Shown: positions 1 to 13,240, numbered from the stretch's first letter. The stretch is DNA of 64,000 nt from Portulaca oleracea (GCA_029582165.1 CM055876.1:22592817-22656816); one strand, 5' to 3'. Notes: generated from the letters alone by a model not told the origin. Made by a program: numbers and translations.

Positions 1-624
1 CGTTGAACGGGTGAATTCGAACATTTTTATTCTCGAATTCGTAACCTTACCCCCGGATCCAAATCTCATGGTTCGTGGTTTGTGGAGTCATTAATTTTGA
101 GTTTATTAATTCTCGTAAAAAATTAATTAGCGACTCATTATTTCTTTCTTTTTATTATTATTTTTTTCGGTTTTATTTCGAATCTCAGAAAATTAATCTT
201 CAAACAGAAAAGTTTGAGTTTTATTAATTATTTCCAAACTGTAATCCAAATTTTCCCCAGAAATCTCGAGGCCAAAACTGGCAAAATACCTGGCCGCATA
301 CATGCCAGTTCTGTGATTCCGATTCTGACTTCCTGTGCAGGTCCGGAAGTCATTCCTGGACCATTGTCAAACAGAATACCGCCAGGTATTCAAACAGCCT
401 CGGGTCTGATTTCGACTTTTCCGAATTCATCCCTTTCCTCGCCTTCTTTTCTTATTTTCTGGGTAAAATGTAGTTCAAAAGTTTTAATTAAAATTGAGAA
501 ATTTTAATTGAAGTTAATAATTAATTAACGGGAAATTCGAGTAAACCCCTCAAAGAAAAGACACCCCTTTCAACTCGTCATTCATCGCGTGGGATACCAC
601 GGGGATTTTTTCCCAGGTCCCACA
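1..624 (+). mobile_element. 3' part of a Ty3-type LTR, cut by the window start
   Basis: This segment matches the right-hand third of the solo LTR at 23655-24620. Shared landmarks in the same order are a GAATTCG-rich stretch, GGATCC followed by TCTCATGGTTCGTGG, an AATTAATT..GCGAC block, and a terminal block with CTCGTCATTC, CGCGTGGGA and GGTCCCACA. It ends in CA at 624. No primer-binding site follows, so it is either a solo LTR or the 3' LTR of an element whose body lies left of the window. Confidence 0.6.
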
Positions 625-3600
625 CTAGGGGTTTTCTTTTATGCTTTAATTTGTTATAGCATGTTGTTTTATTATGCCTTTTATGCTTTTCGAAAGAGTT
701 CACCTAGAATTGCATGTTTAAGTTAATAAAACTTACTCTCAAAATTGAATTATTGCTCAACCTACTGAAACACCACTTAGATGGAGAATAATATCGCCCA
801 AGCGAATTATTTTGTCTGCCACTAATAAGTAGGGTGAGAGTTCGGTCCATTCAAATTAGCTATCAAAATAGTTTTGGCTAAGAGCAAGGAAGCGAAATAT
901 TATATTCGATACAAATTTCTTGCCAAGAGTCATTTTGAATTATCGATCATGAGATGATTCACCAAAGGTAATATGAGCTCAAGTTTTGTTGGGCCAATGT
1001 CCACTTGAGCTCATGTGTCTTGTGGGTCTTGGTTAAAATTGAAACACTAAGTGAGAGTTAACAAGGTGTTCTAATTTTGAAATTAAACAGTTTAATTTCT
1101 ATTTTGATGAAAAATAACTAAAACGAACCAATTTGTCTTGTAGAATCAATTATGTCTTTTCACTCAAACATCTACCACTAATCAAATATTGTTTTCTCTT
1201 TGAGAAAGAGAAGAACAATTGCCCCAATTCCTTAATTGGCATCGCCATCGCCAGATTGTCTTGGAGGTGAATAAAAGGAACATGTCGTTGATATAAACAT
1301 TGAGTTAGGTGTCAATATTAAGCGGTCAATCAAGCCACATGGATACATGTAATGTCTTAGTATTCGTGCGACTTTAACTTCAAAATGCTTGAAGATTAGA
1401 GGAAGAATTTCAATATTGCCAACTCCAGACCAAGTTCAACGAACTAGTTAGAGTTGATAGATATGAAACCAATAACAAGATAGTCTCGGTTAAGCCGATA
1501 AGGGCTAATTGATGGCGCTCATGTTTTGAAATAATTTGACTATTTTAAAACATGAGAAACCTCATATCCCCTTTAGCCAAAATGTTGGCAACCAGAGATA
1601 GTCTTGTAGTGAAAGGGGAAATAAAATTTAAGAAATCTATCAAAGACAAGAAGTCATAGGAAAGATAAGGACAAACAGTTGTACATACCCAACCAATGAT
1701 AGCTACCGGTTAACAATCAGATCATGTATGACACTGGAAGCGTGAATGTCCAAAATATAAAGAAGACTTAAGATGCAGTAATATAATTTCATTTCTAGGT
1801 CAGTGCGTATATGATACACACTACCCTTATTAAACCCACTTTAGGTATTAGATACCGGCTGTAGAACTCGCATTTATGCAAATGTGCAAGATCTGCAACA
1901 AAGTATATGTGTTTAGAAGGATAAGAGTCTGCCTACAAATAGGAACATACAAACAATTGTAGCTCCTCATGTAGAGTTGGTTATTTATCCGTTTCCTCAA
2001 GACTTATAACATAAATTTATGGGTGATTCTTTGTTCTCATTATAAGTAGAAATTTGAATTCAAGCTCTCAATAAGAAAGAAGGTTTATCGTACTATTTCA
2101 CTACTTTTAGTACCCTATTGAGGTATGTAGGCCTATGAGCACTAGTGCTAGAAGATGGTTTATCACTATTTCACTACTTTTAGTAACGATTTTAGTATAT
2201 ATGGATATGGGTACTTAATAGGCACAAAGTCCAAACCCTTTGAAATGTTCAAAGAGTTTCAAGTGAAGTCTAAAAGCAACTTGGCAAGAAAATCTAAACC
2301 CTTCAATTGGATCGAGGAAGCGAGTATTTGAGCCAAGATTTCACTTACCATCCTAGAGAACATGGAATTGCTTCACAACTCTCTCCTCCAGGAACACTAT
2401 AACACAATGGCGTGTCTGAAATGAGAAATCACACCTTATTAGATATGGTGCGATCAATGATGGTTGAGTCAGCATTTCTAGTTACCTTTTGGGGACGAAC
2501 ACTATTAACCACAACTCTAAACCTGAACAAGAATTATCTAAAGCACTTGAGAAGACACCATATATGATATGGAGAGGAAATGTTCCTGAACTATTTTTTC
2601 TGAAAGAAAGGGGTATCACTTCTAGAAACTGCTGTAGAGGATAATGTTTGTATCTCAAAAGTGTTTTCTTCTTAGAGAGTGTGTTAGTCTCTAAGAGAAA
2701 GAGTGGGAGAGCTTTTGACTTACCGAAGTTCAAGAGACACAAACACTATAATCATCAACTCAAACTCCACTACCTAATCCCAGTTCAAATTTTCCTATTA
2801 CTCAGGAAATTAGGAACGAGGTTGAGGTAGTAGAAGTTCCTCAAAATGCTGAGGAAGAGGTACCATGGACCTTACTCCAAGTGAGGTCAGGTAAACAACT
2901 CTGTTAGCCACAAAGATATACATCTCCTATGGATTAGCGTGATATGTTACTTTTAGAAAGTAACGACTCTACCTACAACAAAGAAGCTTTAGTAAGTCAT
3001 GATTCCATGAAGTCTAAGATGGACTCCATGTATGAAACCAAGTTTAGAACTTGGTTGACTTGCGTGAAGGTGTGAGCCATCAGGCATAAGAAGACTTTTA
3101 AGGCAAAGCATGGGTTCATTAAGATAAATATCAAGACCACCTTCAAAATTAGATTTGAAAGGAGGACGTGTATTTGACACAACTAAAAGGTTTTAGTTAG
3201 AATACTTGTAAACTTCAAGAGACCATTTGTGGTCTTAAGGAAGCTTCTAGAAGTTGGAATCATTGATCTTTTTGGCTAGGATATCAAAAGGTTTGATGTT
3301 CTGAGAGGTGCTAAAATAATCTTGTGTTAACAAGAAGTTCAGTGGGAGCAATGCATTTTTGATATTGTATGTGATTGACATACTGCCTATCGAGAGGAAG
3401 ATTCCCATGTTGGATCTACTGAGGTTGACTTGGGAATAATTTTCAAAATAAAGGATTGGTGGGGCTAAGAATTTTCTTGGAGACAAGATCTATAATGATA
3501 GATTAAAGATTTTGATTGATTCAATCAAATTAAAGCTGAAAAGACGTTGAATAGTTCAACCCACTTCGAGAATTGATTAATTTCCATGAAGCATGACATA

Positions 3601-5066
3601 TCCTTCGGTGAATCTGATTGTCTCGAAACAATCAGAAGACCTAAAAAGGATGAGAATATAACACGTGCTTCAGGCGTGAGATTAATGTATGTTACGAGAT
3701 GTTCAAAGCCCAACATAACGTATACATTGTGTATATGTATAAGCAAAACTAAGGTTATATCCTCTATCTAAAGTGTTGATAAAAGTTAAGCGTGAAAGGT
3801 TACACTGATGCTACATTTATGTCAAAAAAGTATAATCATCTTAAAGGTAAGAGAAAATTATACAATATGTTTGAGTTGTATTAAGGTGAGCTGGAAGAGG
3901 TTCCCAACATGACACGGGTTTAATTCTACAAATAAGACAAGCATGACATGACTTTGGAAGTTGTGACATAAATTGTTAGGATTGTGAAGTTTGTCTTAGA
4001 ACTGGGTGGTGTTTCCAGCCTAGCGAGAGGAGTGGAGCTTTGTTGATAGGAGCCATCACTCAAGCAAAGAAACTGAAGCTCACTATGAATCCAAACATGA
4101 GTTCCGGAGATATCGCCCCATACGAAAGGTCGTTAGTGGAAATGTTATAAAAATGTGCGAGGTTTATTGCAAGTATTGTGGACTAAACCCTTATTGCAGT
4201 TAGAGCATGATAGTCATGCATGGGCAATAGGTATTAAACACATTCCAAAATGTGAACAAGTCATGTTTCCATGAATTGTTCATGAATTATGACCTTGTTG
4301 AGTCATCAATAAGAATAAGATTCAAGCTTTACATCAATTGTGGTTTAAAATTATGTAAATGTCCAAAAGGATTAGCGAATTCAAAATGAGAAATTAGATG
4401 AGGTTTAATTTCTAAAACCCCATTAAGTGAACTTAATAATGCTAATCCTGCTGATCGACGATCGACCTAATTCCTAATTGTATTATTGCACAGGGATAGT
4501 GATAATATCATAACAATTAGCATGTACGGTTGAGGTGATGATCAAGTTTCGTGATCATGGTGATATAGAGACATCATAAATCAATAACATGGCTAATGTT
4601 GAGAACAACTACCGAGCTGGCACACGGTGGGAGCTCTTTAAGTTGTGAATGTCATAAGATCGAGCTCTCGCTACTCAAGGAAAATTTCTAAATCTTGAGT
4701 TCATCACATGAAGTATATGGTATGTTGTAACTTTGAAGCGCGTCCAAGCCTTTCGTAACAAGAGGCCATAAAGGCAGTGCCTGGGTTATAGTTGCATCAT
4801 GTGAAAATGTGTAGTTGAACAAGATGACATTGTCCTCCCTATTAGGAAAAGTTGTCTCATTGGCCACCCGATGAACTTAGACTGAAAATGCTTGGCCAAG
4901 CTCAAATGAATCATTAGATGATCATTTGCTTTTCAGAGTCTAAGTCGAAGATCGAGGAACATTCGGGTTTTACATAAGGATGACTTTAGCTTACCTTATC
5001 CGAATATAAGACAGAAAATGACAGGGAAATTTGAGGAATCGAACACTTGTGGGACAAGTGCGAGAT
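625..5066 (+). mobile_element. Decayed Ty1/copia retrotransposon, internal region
   Basis: Broken reading frames carry copia landmarks. Near 2365-2510 the integrase C-terminal motif reads roughly GIASQLSPPGT, then NGVSEMRN..LLDMVRSMM, then FWG. Near 2965-3130 the reverse transcriptase start is recognisable (MDSMYE, AIRHKKTFKAKHGF) with in-frame stops. A purine-rich tract (ACAAGTGCGAGAT) lies directly before the 3' LTR at 5067. Many stops and frameshifts show it is dead. No 5' LTR was found; the region after 625 resembles a leader. Confidence 0.7.
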
Positions 5067-5962
5067 TGTTGGGAGTGTCCCGACAATGTTCAATATACTT
5101 AGAGTTTAAGCCTAAATAATATAGTGATATATGTCTTGCTAGAAACCTTTATATTCGGTAATTAAATATGTTTAATTACAACTATATTATTTGGTCCTAC
5201 TGGGTCACACAAGTCAGTGCTGGAACAATGTATGTAGTCCAAAATAATAAAATATTGGTTTGGAAAGTGTTAGAAGTTGATTTCTTGGAGAAATCAACAC
5301 AACACGGACCGTGTTTAGTGAACATAGACCAAGTTGGACCTCAGACACTGTTTTAAGAGAAGTAGGTTACTAGGGTTTTGTTAACCCCTTCTCCAAGCAA
5401 CCCAACACTATAAATAGAGAGTCTATCTGAGAGATTAATTAATAATCAAATTATCTGAGACTTCTAGAGAGACTCCAGGGTGATTTCATGAGATATTCTC
5501 TCTCTGAAGTTTACAGTTATTGTTTCCTGAAACAACCCTAAAAATTAACCCTAAACATATACATCTTAGATTGAGATTAGTCTCAATCGGGTCAATCTAG
5601 CAATCGAGTTCCCTGAGTGCTGCGTGGATCTACAGTAGAGGATTTCTGTATTAGAATCTCAAAGGTCAATCTCTTCTTCAGTCGGATTAGCAATTAGGTA
5701 TAATACTAAGCCTCTGCAGTTGTACTCTTTCGTGGGTGATTAATTCTTTTGTAATTGTTATCAATATTTCGCTAATTAATCTGTATCTATTTAGGAAATA
5801 GATCACACTAAAAACGCAACACTTGTTTCTTGTCCATAGAAATTAGCTTCTCCATGTACTCCCATGCCTAGGGGAAGATTACCTAGATATAAACCCCCTC
5901 GGACCTCGCGTTAGCGGAAATATGATGAAGTTTGTTGTTGCTTCATGGTCAATAATCCTAAC
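5067..5962 (+). mobile_element. 3' LTR of the copia element
   Basis: It starts with TGTTGGGAGTGTC right after the polypurine tract and ends near AATAATCCTAAC. A TATA box (TATAAAT) lies at 5409-5415, followed by the AG/CT-rich transcribed leader usual in copia LTRs. The length is about 900 bp. The right boundary is uncertain by a few bases and no target duplication was confirmed. Confidence 0.6.
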
Positions 5963-6666
5963 TTATAACTACCAACCCTGTTACTTTATGTCAAGTCAAG
6001 TCCCTTCCTCGACAAACTTTGCCAATATATGAATAGTATTTGCCCATAGTTGGAATAGTACATAAGTAGGAAAGAGAAGTTCAGGCCAATAGAGAAGTAC
6101 ATATGAGCTGTCCTAAGAATTAGTAATGGTGTATAAGGCTCCATTTTTAAATTTTTCTGTATGGTAGGTTGGTGGGTTAATAGGAAAAACTGAATAAGGT
6201 AGATAAAGTGGATGAAGTAAAGTGGAGATAAATGAAATAAAGTGTGGTAGATGATATAAAATAATAAACTAATTATGTCAACACACAAAAAAGCAAATTT
6301 AGTAGGTTTTGGACCACTTGAACAATGTATCCCATTCGGTCCACCTTGTTCTAGTGGTTTCTTTTTGCATGTGTTAGACTGAGTCATGCATTTGAATCCT
6401 TGATAATCTCTTTATGGTGCATTTCAAAATTTCCTACGAAAATGTTCAAGGGAAAGTTGGGTAAAACTTTTTAAAGAAAGATTTAATGAAATAATGGATT
6501 TCACATAAACTTTTTCATCTATTAGACATAATCAAACACGAGAAAGTTTTTCAACTTGGAAAAGTTGATTAATTTTGGCAGAAAAATTTTCTAATCAAAA
6601 GCACTCGTGAGAAGAGTAAGTTTGCCGATTCTATATTTTGTTGGAAAGTAACTATTAATAAATTTA
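5963..6666. other. Intergenic, no supported gene
   Basis: AT-rich sequence. A 133-codon minus-strand open frame at 5986-6387 has no recognisable domain and low-complexity Leu/Ile/Phe content, so it is not called as a gene. Confidence 0.5.
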
Positions 6667-7430
6667 GGATTGTTCATCGTTCCAAGACTAAACTAGAGTG
6701 AAGACCGAATAAGAGGGCTGGCCTAGACCGAGGACTGGACCGACCGAAAAAAGTTCGGTCCTGGACTGACCAAATTGACCGAATTATGGGATGATCTGCG
6801 ATTAAATTTTGTCTGAACAGCACAACCTAAGGTAAGATATGAATATATATGATTCTTAACTACAATAATAATAGAAGAATATAGAAAGCAAACAATTAAG
6901 AAAATTGCTAGAAATCTGAACCAGTGAAGCGGTTGATTGAGCGTGGTGTCTTGCTGGACGGTGGCCAACTAGGCATGGATCGTGTGGTGGCCGGCTACGT
7001 AGGAGAAAACAACGGATCTGGGGAGTGGAGAGCGTCGGTGAAGCGGTTGAGTGTGGAGGAGGGAGAGCGGTGGCGCCTAGTGATGGCAGGTGGTGGAGGC
7101 CGGAGGGAAGATGGATGGGGAAGTGGGGACTAGCTAGGGAGCATCGAGGGACTGGAGAGGGTTGAAGGTTTGAGATTGAGAAACTCAAAAACATTAGTGA
7201 ATAGTGATGAAAAGGTCAAAACCCTAGAAAAATAGTTGGCCTGTTGTAATTTTATTCGATCCTTGATCTTCAATTTCAGTCAAGTCCTTAGACCGATGAC
7301 CGAAACTCAGTATTCCTTGGACCGAGGACTGGACCAAACTATCTTCGGTTTGTTTGGTCCAATTCTCGGTCCAGTCCGGTCCGCTCCGTCCCAATCTTTT
7401 ATTCGGTCCGGACTGGATTATGAATAACCC
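6667..7430. mobile_element. Inverted-repeat DNA transposon with a GC-rich core
   Basis: The ends are weak inverted repeats (GGATTGTTCAT at the left, ATGAATAACCC at the right). Both arms carry many copies of GGACCGAGGACTGGACC-like words, some reverse-complemented. The centre, about 6920-7190, is clearly GC-richer than the surroundings and is open on both strands (69 aa plus, 112 aa minus, the latter Ser/Pro/His-rich). This would fit a non-autonomous element that picked up foreign sequence. No protein family was recognised. Confidence 0.45.
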
Positions 7431-7919
7431 TAGTTATGTAAACTTTTAATCCAAGGGTCTTTTTTGGCATGCTAAAGATTATGTATAATGTTATACTCGT
7501 CCTTGGGAATGCTGTCGATGTGTTCGTGTGTTGTTTTGGTTGGTTAGCCTAGTCCTCTGTTTGGATGATAATAATGTTTTCGGACTTCTTTAATATGCTG
7601 AGTTAATCTTTGGGCTAAGGGGCATTTAATTTTAATCCAAAGATGGTTTAATCTGGAGGCATTACAATTTAGCACAAAATTCGAACAAGATGAATTTCAT
7701 ACCTCAAAGCCCGAACCCCATTCTGCAATCGAAAATGACCAAATTTATCGAATTTAGAATTCGGACAAAAAGATTGATGACCAGACCTAGTTTATTTGAG
7801 ATTGAACATATTTGGGTATTCGGGTCAAATAGATTTTTTCGAAAGCTAGAGTTGGGTGATATATTCAAGTGTTTCCTTTCATTTTTTGTCTAATAGGGAG
7901 TCATTTAGCAGTTTTATGA

Positions 7920-8528
7920 ATTGTTTGATACAAAAGGTTAATGGATCTTCGTTATATCCCGGGTATGACCAAGAATCTCGTGTCTATGAGTCAATTAGAT
8001 GATGCAGTTTCACAACTAAGTTTGAGGATGGTTGTTGGCAGGTTACAAAGGGATCTCTAGTTATTGTTAGTGGTAGGAAACAAGGGAAATTGTATAATGT
8101 TATTGATTTTTCTAATAGACCTGTTCATGCTCGTCAAAAGACGTGTTGCCTTCTCTTATTAGAGAAGGGTACCGGAAATGAGAAGGATTTCGGTCGATAC
8201 TTTGAGAATGAAAGGTCAACGAAAGGGTATACCTACATGCACAGGAATTCGACATGGCCAAAAAGAGGTAAAAGACCAATCCATAATTCCTCTTAACCAA
8301 AGTTGTTTATGAGGGTATATTAGGCGAAGTTATAGGGTCGAGAATAGTTGAAATGTGAGTTTCAGAGTATGTTCATGATAGAAGAGTTAATGGAAGGTCA
8401 ACTAAGTCACTGAGATTTCTATTGATCACTGCTGATAAGATTAAGTTGGGTGCATTAAAGGACTCGAGGATTTGTTGTATGTGGTGTAGTAATCAATGAA
8501 GGCTTCAATTTGGTCTCCAAGTGAGAGA
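7920..8528 (+). mobile_element. Ty1/copia fragment (pre-integrase region)
   Basis: Two frames carry copia polyprotein landmarks: LRYIPGMTKNLVSMSQLDD, then one base shifted TKFEDGCWQVTKGSL. At the right, CAAGTGAGAGAT followed by TGTTGGGTTAATG at 8527-8540 looks like a polypurine tract and the start of an LTR. That LTR is interrupted at 8644 by another element. Stops and a frameshift show decay. Confidence 0.6.
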
Positions 8529-8814
8529 TTGTTGGGTTAATGATTTATGGAACGTAAATTACTTGATGGACAAGACACATGATTCATATATTATTCAAAA
8601 TTCTTCCATGATTGTGTCCATTAAGAAGAAGATATTATATTAAGAATGCGTTTGGCAGGGGGAAAACACTTTTAGGAAAATGTTTTCCCAATTTTCTAGC
8701 GCTTGGTACAAAAAAAAGTTTGGAAAATCATTTTCAAAGAAAATTATTTTCCCCTAAAGGAAGGAGATTGACTTCCTTTGTTCAACCTAGAAAAAATATT
8801 TTTTACCCTTGATT

Positions 8815-9800
8815 GTTGGATCGATTTTCACTACTAACTTTAACTGAAATTTGAGGGCGAAATTCAACAGTAACGGTTTCACTCAAAATTTTGTAACATG
8901 ATAGAATAAATTAAAAAAAATCTCAAATATAAATTTTTAGGTCAAAATATTTTTATCTGATAACATTTATCGCGATTTATACCAGAATTTTTTGCCGCTA
9001 AAACTAACTGAAACTTTAAAAAATTCAAACTAAACTGTTTGATTCAAAACATTATAATTTGATAGTATGGACTAAGAAAAACTCTAATATAAATTTTGAG
9101 CTCCAAATATTTTCATTTGTAACATATATCGACACTTTTGTCGACATTTTTTTGCATTTAAATATGACTGAAACTTAAGAGCAAAATTCAATTTAATCGA
9201 TTTGTTATGAAACTTTACAATACGATAGAAATGATTAAAAAATTTCAAATATGAATTTTGAGCTCCAAATATTTTCATTTGTAACATATATCGCCACTTT
9301 TGTCAACATTTTTTTTGCGGTTAAATATGACTAAAACTTAAAAGAATAATGACCAATTTTATGGTTTGTCACGAAACTTTACAATAAGATAGAAATGATT
9401 AAAAAAAGTTCAAATATGAATTTTGACCTCCAAATATTTTCATTTGTAACATATATCTTCACTTTTGTCGACATTTTTTTGCGGTTAAATATGACTGAAA
9501 CTTAAAAGAAAAATTCAATTTTATCGGTTTGTCACGAAACTTTACAATACGATAGAAATGATTAAAAAAAGTTCAAATATGAATTTTGACCTCCAAATAT
9601 TTTCATTTGTAACATATATCGTCACTTTTTTCGGTATTTTTTTGCGGTTAAATATGAGTGAAACTTAAAAGATAAATTCAATTTTATCGGTTTGTCACAA
9701 AACTTTACATACGATAGAAATGATTAAAAAAAGTTCAAATATGAATTTTGAGCTCCAAATATTTTTATTTGTAACATATATCGCTATTTATGTCAACATA
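8815..9800. repeat. Tandem array, about six units of 163 bp
   Basis: The anchor word CAAATATTTTCATTTGTAAC (or close variants) recurs at 8943, 9103, 9266, 9431, 9594 and 9756, giving spacings of 160, 163, 165, 163 and 162 bp. Each unit also carries a TATGACTGAAACTTAAAAG-like and a GAAACTTTACAATACGATAG-like segment. The leftmost unit is the most diverged. The array lies wholly inside the 8644-10331 element. Confidence 0.85.
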
Positions 9801-9810
9801 TATGGTCATT

Positions 9811-10194
9811 GGGTGATGATATGTCTCTTGGGGCAAGACACTGTTTAAGTATTTTACTCCTTATAAAATTAATACTTATTACTATTTTTAACCCTAATTT
9901 TTTTAACAGATACTATTAGTTATCAATTATAAGAAGTTTGGAATGTGTTGGCTCTGTCAACAATTAAAATTGACACCCTAACGAATGAACCCCATCCGTT
10001 GGGCATATTTTAGATGCTTTTTGTAAATTTAAGAAAATATAGCCAAAAGTGTGATTTTACACCATTTGTATATATTATTATAATTATAGAAGTCAATTAT
10101 GTAATTTTTTTCAATTTAATTTACAAATATATAGGTTTTATACCATGACAAGACACTTTAATATGTGTCTTTGCCAAGACATTTATCATTTTTG
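9811..10194. mobile_element. MITE family B, copy 1 (MULE-like)
   Basis: An AT-rich 384-bp element with imperfect terminal inverted repeats (TGATGATATGTCTCTTGG / complement of ACAAAAATGATAAATGTCTTGG). It is flanked by near-identical TATGGTCATT and TATGATCATT (9801-9810, 10195-10204). Internal signatures are GACACCCTAACGAATGAA and TTATCAATTATAAGAAG. Related copies lie at 22791-23516, 33458-33845 and 40240-40781. Confidence 0.7.
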
Positions 10195-10331
10195 TATGAT
10201 CATTTTCCGAAAAATGATTTCTCTTGCCAAACAAGAGAAAATTTGACATAGAAAACCATTTTCCTTGGAAAACCATTTCTTCTAGAAAATGATTTCTGCA
10301 GAAATTATTTTTCTTCCAACCAAACACATCC

Positions 10332-10827
10332 TAAGTGGAAATCTACCTATTATAATTGTAAAGTGCGTTTGACTAAGCAACCCTTAATTTTCAGCAGATA
10401 ACCAAACTCCAACCATTGATTTCATGGCCAATTTATCACATCCATTCATTTATTTTTATTTAAAATATTTTATGAATAATTCCTTGACCACCGCCAACTT
10501 CCTTGAGTTTTCAATTTTTGCCAAACTAACTTCCTTGATTTATATCAAGTATCAACCTATTCTCTCTACAAGTCACTCTCCACATTCCCTTACTTTACTC
10601 CCTAATTCTTTTCTTTTTTTTATGAAAATTATTTCCTAATTCTAATCCACATTTATTTTACTAAATATATATTATTTAATTATCCTTATTATTTTTGTGT
10701 TGAATAATGCCAAGCATTCTCAATTCATTAAATCTACAGTAATTTATATAATAATCCTTATAATAACAATAATAATAATAATAATAATAATATTAACGAA
10801 TGGTGTAGATTTTATATTAAATAAAAT
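10332..10827. other. Intergenic, AT-rich, no gene
   Basis: Only an ATA/AAT microsatellite around 10765-10795 stands out. A 71-codon plus-strand open frame at 10424 is AT-biased and unsupported. Confidence 0.5.
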
Positions 10828-11217
10828 CAATAGCCGATATTGACTCAAGATGGTTCTTAACCATCTTGAATTAGTCATATTTCACATTTTTGTAACTTCT
10901 ATTAATAATTTCTTTAATAATTATATATATTTATCAATTATAATAATATAATACTTATTAATTAAGTAAAAAAATAATAATAGCTTAATTTTATCAATCA
11001 TAGTAGAAAATACACATTTTATACATAATTTCATATTTATGAAATAAATATAAACAAATAACTATTTTTAAATTGTTTATAAGTTGTAGTAACCCTAAAA
11101 ATAATGAAATATACAGTTAGAATGATTTAAATACACTTACATTTAACTTTATTAATGATTTAAAAAAAATGCAAGATGGTTAAGAACCATCTTGCGTCAA
11201 GATGTTTATCATTTTCG
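10828..11217. mobile_element. MITE family A, copy 1 (MULE-like, 9-bp duplication)
   Basis: A member of a ~398-bp family whose ends each carry a short hairpin, AAGATGGTTCTTAACCATCTT. Flanks AAATAAAAT (10819-10827) and TAATAAAAT (11218-11226) agree at 8 of 9 bases, the duplication size of Mutator-like elements. The left tip is diverged. Other copies: 15168-15565, 26410-26807 and 38755-39138. Confidence 0.75.
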
Positions 11218-12399
11218 TAATAAAATATAAGAGATTGGGGAGGGAAGAGATTTGAGGGGGTTTGCAATTTATAATATATATATATATTTATTAAATTTCC
11301 ATGTTATTTATGCGATTTATTAAATTTTCATGTTTAGTTATGCAATTTATTTTAATGAGAAATTAAGAGCGTTGTTAATTAACAATATTGAGAATTAATA
11401 AACGAGTAATAAAACTCTAGAATCGCGAACCATAGGATTTAGATTTGGTGGTAAGGTTTCGAATATGAAAATAAAAACTTTCGGATTCGGTCATTCAAAT
11501 AATGACTCTACACTATATCAATTTAAATTTAAAGAAAGACTAGAAAGAAATGCTTATTATTTCTTTTTTGATTTTGTTATCTAAAACATGTAAATTAATG
11601 GAATCAAAATGAGGAAAATAAAAGAAACAAAGTATAAAGACATTTTATGCGGGCATGGACATCTTTATACATTGGAACACAAATTAAGAATAAAAAATAA
11701 ATAAAATGAGCATTCTAACATCAATTTTTAATCAATTAAAGTGACAAGGGTTAGAGAGAGAATAGAGAGAGAAGAGAATTGAGTTTTGACGTAGTGTTAA
11801 AGCTCCTCAGTTAACTAGGGGTGCTGTAAAGTGGTGAAATGAGTGAGTATTTATAATCGAAAACAGAGTGAAGGTTAGGTCAAATGAGAGGGGTTCTATC
11901 ACGCCGTGTCGTTTAGTGGTGTATGGATGCCAATTTTGGGTCAATATTTAACTTTGGTAAAGAGATAAATACAAGTCTAAATCTCGACTTGGCATGCCAT
12001 GCCTATGTGTTTCACCTGATTTCATCTTTTTCGTGGATTTTGGGATGGATTTATATGAGTTTTAGACTGGGTAATCCATTGTACTTCTCTGTCTAACTAC
12101 AAATGAAGATCATCCATTCACATCTCCAATTATGTCATCCATTAACATATGTCAATAAATCATCATTTCAAAAATTAAAAAGAAACATCCTGACTTATCG
12201 CTAAAGACATACCATTATCTGTGTCCACCCCACGATTTAATTCCTTCTTATTGACTTATTAGAAAAGATGATATGTGGAAGTTAATTAATCTCATTAATC
12301 ATTCTAACCTCCATGCATGATAACCAACATGCACCGAACATCCCATCCATTCTCCTCCTCCTAAGTAGTACCCTCCCTTCAACTAGAAATTCATTTATG
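11218..12399. other. Intergenic, no supported gene
   Basis: AT-rich sequence with scattered short repeats and no coding signal or RNA gene that I could recognise. Confidence 0.4.
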
Positions 12400-13240
12400 A
12401 AATAACCCTAGAGGGGGGGTGATTAGGGTTATGAAAAATTTCTGCACTTTAATCAACACAACCAAGTTAAATAGCACTTTTAAATATTGAAAATAACTTC
12501 TTATTATTGAATGAAAAAGTGCTTAAGAGAGGAGGTTACAACTCGGCTGATCAAAGGACTGTGAGGTCCTCAGACCAACTTACGGAGGCAGAAGATTAGG
12601 CAGCAGTCTTCTGATCTTGAGGCCTCACAGAAGAGGCGGTTTCACACAGTGACTCCTATTCGCAGAAGATCACTAAAATTACACAATCTTACGACCTTAT
12701 GAGGTCCTCACCAGCTAGACTTCTGGTTACAAACTCACCACAACTTAAGTGTGGTTTACATTCAGAATTTGAACAATTCCTACACTCAGAGCTTTCTTTC
12801 TCAAAGCTCCTACAACTGATTTACTTTCTTGGAAAGCGATAGATGTAAAGAGAATCAGTTCTCTTATTTATATTGAACTCCTCAACGACTTCCTCCAGTT
12901 GCCTTGTTTGCTTCTTGATTCTTTCCAGTCTGTATTGGTTCTGATTTGGCAAGTATCTTCATTGAGTCTAACGTTCCAATGAAGATTTGTTTCCTTTTTC
13001 TGACTTGATTTTCATGAGTTGTCTTGCCATGCTTTTCCTTCCTTTTCGTTTGAGGCCTAATAAGGAAATAAGAGCGATTACAATCATATCTTTAAAACGG
13101 AGGAAAGATATAGGATAAGGATAGGTTTGATACTTCCCTAAAGTGGCTGGATGATCTTTCAAACAAAATAACTTGGCGCTGATGGTTGAGGTCCTCACAG
13201 ATGCTTGCGCTGAGGTCCTCATAGTCAGTTGAGTTTCTTC
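12400..13240 (-). mobile_element. Probable copia-type LTR or leader fragment, minus orientation
   Basis: Read on the minus strand it has a TATA-like ATATAAATAAG near 12866-12876. It ends near CCTAATCACCCCCCCTCTAGG (12405-12425), a word typically found at the LTR/leader border of some plant copia elements (from memory). Several TGAGGTCCTCA near-palindromes punctuate it. No coding region or paired LTR was found, so this call is tentative. Confidence 0.4.

Larger units (their letters stand above)
8644..10331. mobile_element. PIF/Harbinger-type non-autonomous element with TAA target duplications
   Basis: The ends are inverted repeats GAATGCGTTTGG (left) and the complement of GGATGTGTTTGG (right), flanked by TAA at 8641-8643 and 10332-10334. 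Both subterminal zones are rich in GGAAAA / TTTTCC words. The body holds a 163-bp tandem array and a nested MITE (9811-10194). No transposase frame is present, so it would depend on enzymes supplied elsewhere. Confidence 0.65.

Noticed and set aside
5986..6387. 133-codon minus-strand frame
   Set aside because: AT-driven Leu/Ile/Phe composition, no domain, no promoter; likely chance.
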